Shown: positions 34,746 through 38,696 of the stretch, piece after piece
How the letters are laid out: the number at the start of each line of letters is the position of its first letter
Numbering within the stretch: position 1 is the stretch's first letter
From: an uncultured Erysipelotrichaceae bacterium
Lineage (GTDB): Bacteria; Bacillota_I; Bacilli_A; RF39; UBA660
Length of the DNA stretch: 38,696 bases
Reading direction: 5' to 3'
Assembly: GCA_902785135.1 (NCBI GenBank)
Contig: CACZXL010000009.1
Coordinates: 1 to 38,696, forward strand
Program-made: the position numbers and the translations under genes
Notes under the pieces: model-generated
Database searches by the model: none
Told to the model about the DNA's origin: nothing
The model's input: only the letters and a program-made list of their open reading frames with translations

Positions 34746-35945
34746 ATGAATAGAGAAGACTTTCCATTTTTAGAAAAGGGAATAATTTATTTTGATAATG
34801 GTGCGACATCTATTAAACCTAAATGCGTAATAGATAAGATGAATGAATATTATTATAATTATCCTAGTAATGCGCATAGAGGAGATTATTCTATAAGTGT
34901 AAGATCTAGTGCAGAATTTGAAAAAGCTAGAGAAACTGTTAAAGATTTTATTAACGCTAAAAGTACTAAAGAAATAGTTTTTACAAGTGGCGCAACTGAA
35001 AGTATTTCACAAGCAGTATATGGATACTTTAAGAATAAGTTAAAATCTGGCGATGAAGTATTAGTAACAAAATCAGAACATGCTTCAGTAATTCTTCCTT
35101 GGTTTGATTTAGAAAACAAAATAGGTATTAAAGTTAAATATATTCCTTTAAATGATGATTATACTTTTAATATAGATAATTTAATTAGTAGTATTACTTC
35201 TAATACTAAAGTAGTTTCTATCGCTGAAGTAACAAATGTAATAGGTGATATTAGAGACGTTAAAAGAATAACTTCTATATGTCATGAAAAAGGAATTAAA
35301 GTACTTGTTGATGCTGCTCAAAGTGCAGGACATATTAATATAGATGTACAAGATTCAGATGTAGATTTCCTATCTATATCAGCGCATAAAATGCTTGGTC
35401 CAAATGGTATAGGTGTTCTTTATGGTAAAGAAGAATTACTTGAAGAATTAGATTCAATAAAAAAGGGTGGAGGAATGACAATTAGTTTTGATTCACCAAA
35501 AGAAATAGTATACAAAGAATTACCTTATAAACTAGAAGCAGGTACTCAAAATATTGCGGGTGCAATTGGTTTTATGGAAGCTATTAATTTTATTAATAAA
35601 ATAGGTATAGATAATATAGAAGAATATACTTGTGAATTAAAAAGATACTTAGTAGATAAATTAAAAAAATTAAATAATATTATTATTTATAATGAAAATG
35701 TAGAAGGATCAACAGTTGCGTTTAATGTTAAAGATGTATTCGCACAAGATACTGCTATTTATTTAGATAAACATAATATATGTGTTAGAAGTGGAGATCA
35801 TTGTGATAAAAAACTAAAAGATGAGTTAAACATAACAAATACAGTTAGAGTAAGTTTATATTTTTATAACACTAAAGAAGAAATAGATAAATTAGTAGAA
35901 GTACTAAATAATGATAAAATATTAGAAGAAAGTTTAGGGGTATAA
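34746..35945 (+). CDS. sufS: Cysteine desulfurase SufS
   Basis: A 399-aa PLP enzyme that takes sulphur from cysteine for Fe-S clusters. Typical blocks are IIYFDNGATS, FTSGATESIS, SEHASVILPW, VDAAQSAGH, SISAHKMLGPNGIGVLYG with the PLP lysine (K215), and ICVRSGDHCD with the catalytic Cys353. ATG 34746 follows GGAGGTGAAAACT; the start 15 bases earlier overlaps the site. It pairs functionally with sufU downstream, but an unrelated gene with its own promoter lies between. sufB, sufC and sufD are not in the window. Confidence 0.94.
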   Translation: MNREDFPFLEKGIIYFDNGATSIKPKCVIDKMNEYYYNYPSNAHRGDYSISVRSSAEFEKARETVKDFINAKSTKEIVFTSGATESISQAVYGYFKNKLKSGDEVLVTKSEHASVILPWFDLENKIGIKVKYIPLNDDYTFNIDNLISSITSNTKVVSIAEVTNVIGDIRDVKRITSICHEKGIKVLVDAAQSAGHINIDVQDSDVDFLSISAHKMLGPNGIGVLYGKEELLEELDSIKKGGGMTISFDSPKEIVYKELPYKLEAGTQNIAGAIGFMEAINFINKIGIDNIEEYTCELKRYLVDKLKKLNNIIIYNENVEGSTVAFNVKDVFAQDTAIYLDKHNICVRSGDHCDKKLKDELNITNTVRVSLYFYNTKEEIDKLVEVLNNDKILEESLGV

Positions 35946-35974
35946 AAAAAGAAAATTTAATTTTCTTTTTTTTT
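35944..35974 (+). terminator. Terminator of sufS
   Basis: AAAAAGAAAA - TTTAA - TTTTCTTTTT, weak in G/C but with a long T run. An extended -10 follows. Confidence 0.65.
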
Positions 35975-35980
35975 ATAGTA

Positions 35981-35989
35981 TGTTATAAT
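35981..35989 (+). promoter_or_regulatory. Extended -10 promoter of the coiled-coil gene
   Basis: TGT-TATAAT shortly after the sufS terminator; GGGGG ribosome-binding site follows 13 bases later. Confidence 0.6.
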
Positions 35990-36012
35990 AATTTTGCTTA
36001 TGGGGGTTAAAT

Positions 36013-37584
36013 ATGGAAAATAAAGATTTAGCTATTATTTATAAAGCAAAACAAAAAGAAGTAAAAGATATTATTAAAAAACTTAATTCTTCATCAATTG
36101 ATTTATCTGATAAATTAGAAGAAATTGAATTAATAGATAAGAAATTAAAGGAAAAAATAAAAAAAGAAAATAGTATTGATATTTATGAAGAATCTATTGA
36201 TAAAATAGATTTAATTATAAATGATATAAAAGACAATTATGAATGTTATTATAAGATTTATGTATTATATAAAGATTTAAAACAAAAACTTTTAAATGTA
36301 AATGCAGATTCTATTAATGAATTAGTCTTAATTTCAAAAGAGTTATTATCTCAAATAAAACAATCTTCTACTATAGATTTTGAAAAAGAACAAGAATTGG
36401 TTTTAAAAGTATATGAAGCTATTTATAGTGTCTTAAAACTAGAATTATTGTATTTAGATAAAGATTCATTATTAGAATTATTAAAAGAAAATGATGTAGA
36501 TGTTTCGTTTATTTCAGAATTGATAGAGAAGGATTTGAGTTCTATAAGAGACAATAATGAATCTATAGAACAAGAAATATTAAAAGTACAAAAGAATGGC
36601 CTTGATAATAAGTATTTGCTAAATAAAGAATTATTAAGTTTAATAATAATTTTGGATAAAGAAAATGATAAAACAAAGAAAAAAGATGATTTTTTAACAA
36701 GTATGTCAGACTATGAGATTATAAGTAAAAAAATGGAAATGAGTATTGACAAAATGGAAAAAAAATCGAAAGAAATACCAGAATGTAAAAAGGGTATAAG
36801 AAAGTTAAAGAAAAAAAGATTTTTGAGTTTTACCATAGGTTTAATAAATCTTACTTTGATAGGAACAGGTGTGTTTTTCTCTTCAAAACTATCAAAAAAA
36901 ATGAGCGAAGAAAAGAATTATCATACAATAACTACAACATATGATTCATCAATTGATGAAGAAGTTGTAGATGAATCTTATGCTACAGGTAAGAATGAAA
37001 ACTTAACAATTGTTGAGTATTCTCCATGGGATAGTCCTGGGAGTTTTAGAAGTGATTATCAAAGAAATAAATATGAATATGAAACAAAGAATTTAAACGT
37101 TGAATTTGATGATTTGAAAGATTATTTAAATAATAATATAAAATTTGAGGATAATGATATTAAAAAAAGTGAGGAAGTCGTTAAACAGGAGCCAGATGAT
37201 TATGGTTATGGTGAAAATAAATATATTATAATAAAAACAGAAAAAGATTTGGATGACTATAAATATATAGTTAATTCTAAAAAAAATATACTTTTTGATA
37301 TTTTATTAAAAGTTTCTCTTGCGTCTAGTGGTATTAGCTATGCCATTTACTTACTAAAAAAGAGTGGTAAAGAAAAAGGAAAAATTGTTGATAAAAAAGA
37401 AGAATTAGAAAAATTAAAGAAAGAGTTAGAAATAATTAAAAATGAATTACAAGAGTTATTATTAAAACATAATAATATGCCAAAAGAATTATTAGAAAGA
37501 TATTATGATTTAGGGCCTGTTATTATTAGAGATAGAAAAGTAAAAGAAGCTAAAGATAAAATTAATAGATTAATTAATAATTAA
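36013..37584 (+). CDS. Large two-TM coiled-coil protein between sufS and sufU, 523 aa
   Basis: Residues 1-265 are helical and charged, with no signal peptide, likely a cytoplasmic coiled-coil bundle. TM1 is about 271-291, TM2 about 426-448. The 130-residue loop between them would lie outside and contains TTTYDSSIDEEVVDESYATG, YSPWDSPGSFRSDYQRNKYEYE and acidic stretches. The C-terminal part (450-523) is again a coiled coil (EELEKLKKELEIIKNELQELL). It uses more TTG and GAG codons than its neighbours. Family not recognised. No Fe-S motif or Cys cluster suggests it belongs to suf; it may be an insertion into the locus. Membrane tethering or envelope scaffold are guesses. Confidence 0.68.
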   Translation: MENKDLAIIYKAKQKEVKDIIKKLNSSSIDLSDKLEEIELIDKKLKEKIKKENSIDIYEESIDKIDLIINDIKDNYECYYKIYVLYKDLKQKLLNVNADSINELVLISKELLSQIKQSSTIDFEKEQELVLKVYEAIYSVLKLELLYLDKDSLLELLKENDVDVSFISELIEKDLSSIRDNNESIEQEILKVQKNGLDNKYLLNKELLSLIIILDKENDKTKKKDDFLTSMSDYEIISKKMEMSIDKMEKKSKEIPECKKGIRKLKKKRFLSFTIGLINLTLIGTGVFFSSKLSKKMSEEKNYHTITTTYDSSIDEEVVDESYATGKNENLTIVEYSPWDSPGSFRSDYQRNKYEYETKNLNVEFDDLKDYLNNNIKFEDNDIKKSEEVVKQEPDDYGYGENKYIIIKTEKDLDDYKYIVNSKKNILFDILLKVSLASSGISYAIYLLKKSGKEKGKIVDKKEELEKLKKELEIIKNELQELLLKHNNMPKELLERYYDLGPVIIRDRKVKEAKDKINRLINN

Positions 37585-37620
37585 TGATTATTTATTATGT
37601 TAAATGAAAGGGTGTATAAC

Positions 37621-38037
37621 ATGGATAGTGAATTAAAAAGAGAATTAATACTAGAAAACTTTAATAATCCAGTTAATAAGGGTCTATTAAATGATCCTAG
37701 TTATATAAAAGAAGATAAAAATAATTCTTCTTGTATTGATCATTTTACTATTGAACTTAAACTAGAAGATAATATTATTAAAGATATTAGATTTGATGGA
37801 GAAGCATGTGCAATTGCGACTTCTTCTTTATCAATTGCGATATCTAAATTAATAGGTAAATCTAAAGAAGAAGCATTAAATATAATAGAAAACTATAACA
37901 ATATGATAGAAGGTAAAGAATTTGATAAGAACATTTTAGAAGAATTATCTATATATGAAGATGTTTCAAAACAACCTGCTAGAGTAAAATGTGCCACTCT
38001 AGGTATAGAAGGAATAAAAGATTTATTAAAAAAATAA
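37621..38037 (+). CDS. sufU: Fe-S cluster sulphur-transfer protein SufU
   Basis: A 138-aa SufU/IscU-like protein. The zinc and sulphur-accepting Cys residues are present: C38 (with Asp40, in SSCIDH in place of the usual NPxCGD), C63 (GEACAIATSS) and C124 (RVKCATLG). Family blocks FNNPVNKGLL and GKSKEEALNII are visible. SufU accepts persulphide from SufS. ATG 37621 follows AAAGGGTG; the longer frame start at 37597 has no site. Separated from sufS by the 523-aa gene. A strong terminator follows. Confidence 0.92.
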   Translation: MDSELKRELILENFNNPVNKGLLNDPSYIKEDKNNSSCIDHFTIELKLEDNIIKDIRFDGEACAIATSSLSIAISKLIGKSKEEALNIIENYNNMIEGKEFDKNILEELSIYEDVSKQPARVKCATLGIEGIKDLLKK

Positions 38038-38061
38038 AAAAAGGCTAAATTTAATTTATTG

Positions 38062-38099
38062 AAGAAATATGTATGTGAAAAGAACATATTTCTTTTTTT
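38062..38099 (+). terminator. Terminator of sufU
   Basis: AAGAAATATGT pairs with ACATATTTCTT over an 11-base loop, then a T run. Confidence 0.82.
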
Positions 38100-38150
38100 A
38101 ATTATTTAATTTTTGCTAAAAAAGTATATCTAAAATTTAATTATAATCAT

Positions 38151-38179
38151 TTGCGCAACTATTTTTATTTTAGTATTAT
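38151..38179 (+). promoter_or_regulatory. Promoter of ssb
   Basis: TTGCGC, 17 bases, TATTAT. A further TATAAT at 38142-38147 lacks a good -35. Confidence 0.5.
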
Positions 38180-38201
38180 GCTCATGAAAGGAGAAAATAA
38201 T

Positions 38202-38531
38202 ATGTTAAATCAAATAGTAATAGTAGGTCGCTTAGTACGTGATCCTGAATTAAAAGAAAGTGAAGGAGGTAAAAAATATACTAATATAACTTTGGCTGTT
38301 CCAAGAAGTTATAAAAATACAGATGGAGAATATGAAGCAGATTTTATAGATTGTAGATTATGGACTGGAGTTGCGGAAAATACTGCGGAATATTGTAAAA
38401 AGGGAGATCTTCTAGGAGTAAAGGGAAGAGTAGAAACAAGAAACTATGAAAAAGATGAAGAAAAGAAATATGTTACTGAAATAATCGCAGAGAAAGTTAC
38501 TTTCTTATCAAATAAAAGAAATGAAGAATAG
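38202..38531 (+). CDS. ssb: Single-stranded DNA-binding protein, short form
   Basis: A 109-aa SSB with only the OB-fold: MLNQIVIVGRLVRDPELK, YTNITLAVPRSYKN, ADFIDCRLWTGVAENTAEYCKKGDLLGVKGRVETRNYE and IIAEKVTFL. The disordered linker and the acidic tip (usually ending in DDDIPF), which recruit repair and replication proteins, are missing; the end is KRNEE. ATG 38202 follows AAAGGAG. It does not sit in an rpsF-ssb-rpsR operon, so this may be the accessory (SsbB-type) copy rather than the replicative one. Confidence 0.9.
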   Translation: MLNQIVIVGRLVRDPELKESEGGKKYTNITLAVPRSYKNTDGEYEADFIDCRLWTGVAENTAEYCKKGDLLGVKGRVETRNYEKDEEKKYVTEIIAEKVTFLSNKRNEE

Positions 38532-38533
38532 TT

Positions 38534-38617
38534 ATGAATAAGAAAGTTATAAGATATGTAAATATATTTCTTACTTCTTTAGGTTTAAGTTTTATATACT
38601 CATTTGATAATCTTTAA
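38534..38617 (+). CDS. Possible small peptide after ssb, 27 aa
   Basis: Frame MNKKVIRYVNIFLTSLGLSFIYSFDNL starts 2 bases after the ssb stop, with a basic start and a hydrophobic stretch as in a mini membrane protein. There is no ribosome-binding site of its own except through coupling to ssb, and it overlaps a minus-strand coding remnant. It may be chance. Confidence 0.25.
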   Translation: MNKKVIRYVNIFLTSLGLSFIYSFDNL

Positions 38618-38696
38618 TATTATCATTAACATAATTATTAACAACAAATTCAATTTCTTCTTTTGTAAGTTCTTCTTTAGCTTCTTTTTTATTAAT
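38592..38696 (-). pseudogene. N-terminal fragment resembling pyrimidine-nucleoside (thymidine) phosphorylase, cut by the window edge
   Basis: The minus frame entering from the right edge reads INKKEAKEELTKEEIEF then VVNNYVNDNIKDYQMSI and stops. This resembles the start of glycosyltransferase family 3 N domains (for example ELTKEEIEFxVNGYxxGxIPDYQMSAFLMA). In true enzymes the protein continues for about 400 residues after DYQMS, so a stop here means truncation; nothing similar follows in the other frames up to ssb. If the match is chance, it would be the C-terminal end of some other protein. Confidence 0.45.

Noticed and set aside
36013-38037. sufS - large gene - sufU as a defence or toxin island
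   Set aside because: No nuclease, ATPase, toxin or recombinase motif; the unknown gene is a membrane coiled-coil protein only.

Overview
This window reads as a very AT-rich chromosome segment from an uncultured, host-associated member of the Bacilli, on the Mollicutes-like (RF39-type) side of the low-GC Firmicutes. The reasons are the 16S sequence style, the extreme A/T codon bias, and Firmicutes gene order in the translation, pnp, SRP and suf blocks. The genetic code looks standard (table 11). Every Trp codon in the recognisable genes is TGG, and TGA appears as a stop only once, at the end of recX. A RodA-type SEDS protein implies a peptidoglycan wall. Four small genes (CotY/CotZ-like, CotD-like and two YjcZ-like micro-proteins) point to spore formation, or to its remains.

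Layout. 1-5050: a complete rrn operon (16S, 23S, 5S, tRNA-Ala) with boxA elements, long processing stems around 16S and 23S, and a strong terminator. 5050-10600: a mixed block with an unlisted 34-aa gene, a DUF853/HerA-like ATPase, RodA, a small protein convergent with a CotY/CotZ-like coat protein, a membrane-anchored PTS EIIB-like domain without its phospho-Cys, a metallophosphoesterase-like protein without its metal ligands, and a CPBP protease. 10640-14870: the rimP-nusA-rnpM-infB-rbfA translation operon, with a one-domain RimP and no ylxQ. 14870-19150: a tail-anchored TIM-barrel-like protein, a 3D-domain wall protein, truB and three poorly known genes. 19130-24190: rpsO with a structured leader, pnp, an HD protein and RNase J.

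24160-26620: two unusual proteins, one with three near-identical glycine-rich repeats and one with a histone-H1-like tail on a membrane anchor. 26630-29310: ftsY-ylxM-ffh (SRP targeting). 29310-31150: two tandem two-TM paralogues and a CotD-like coat gene. 31150-34245: an unknown gene, rpoZ, recX split by a -1 frameshift at a canonical slippery heptamer, a PrsA-like foldase and the YjcZ-like pair. 34240-38696: HIT protein, sufS, a large two-TM coiled-coil protein, sufU, ssb, and a probable remnant of a pyrimidine-nucleoside phosphorylase gene running off the edge.

Regulation. Genes are packed with short intergenic gaps. Intrinsic terminators are often fused to the next promoter: the next -35 sits in the terminator loop or just after the U-tract, or an extended -10 follows the U-tract directly. 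Start sites commonly carry GGTGAT three to four bases before ATG, which pairs with the ATCACC part of the 16S 3' end. The spore-type genes instead have AC-N16/17-CATANNNTA boxes, which resemble sigma-K promoters. No mobile element, CRISPR array or obvious defence island was seen. The strongest candidates for new biology are the recX frameshift, the spore-type genes with sigma-K-like promoters, the two pseudo-enzymes and the tandem-repeat membrane-associated protein.
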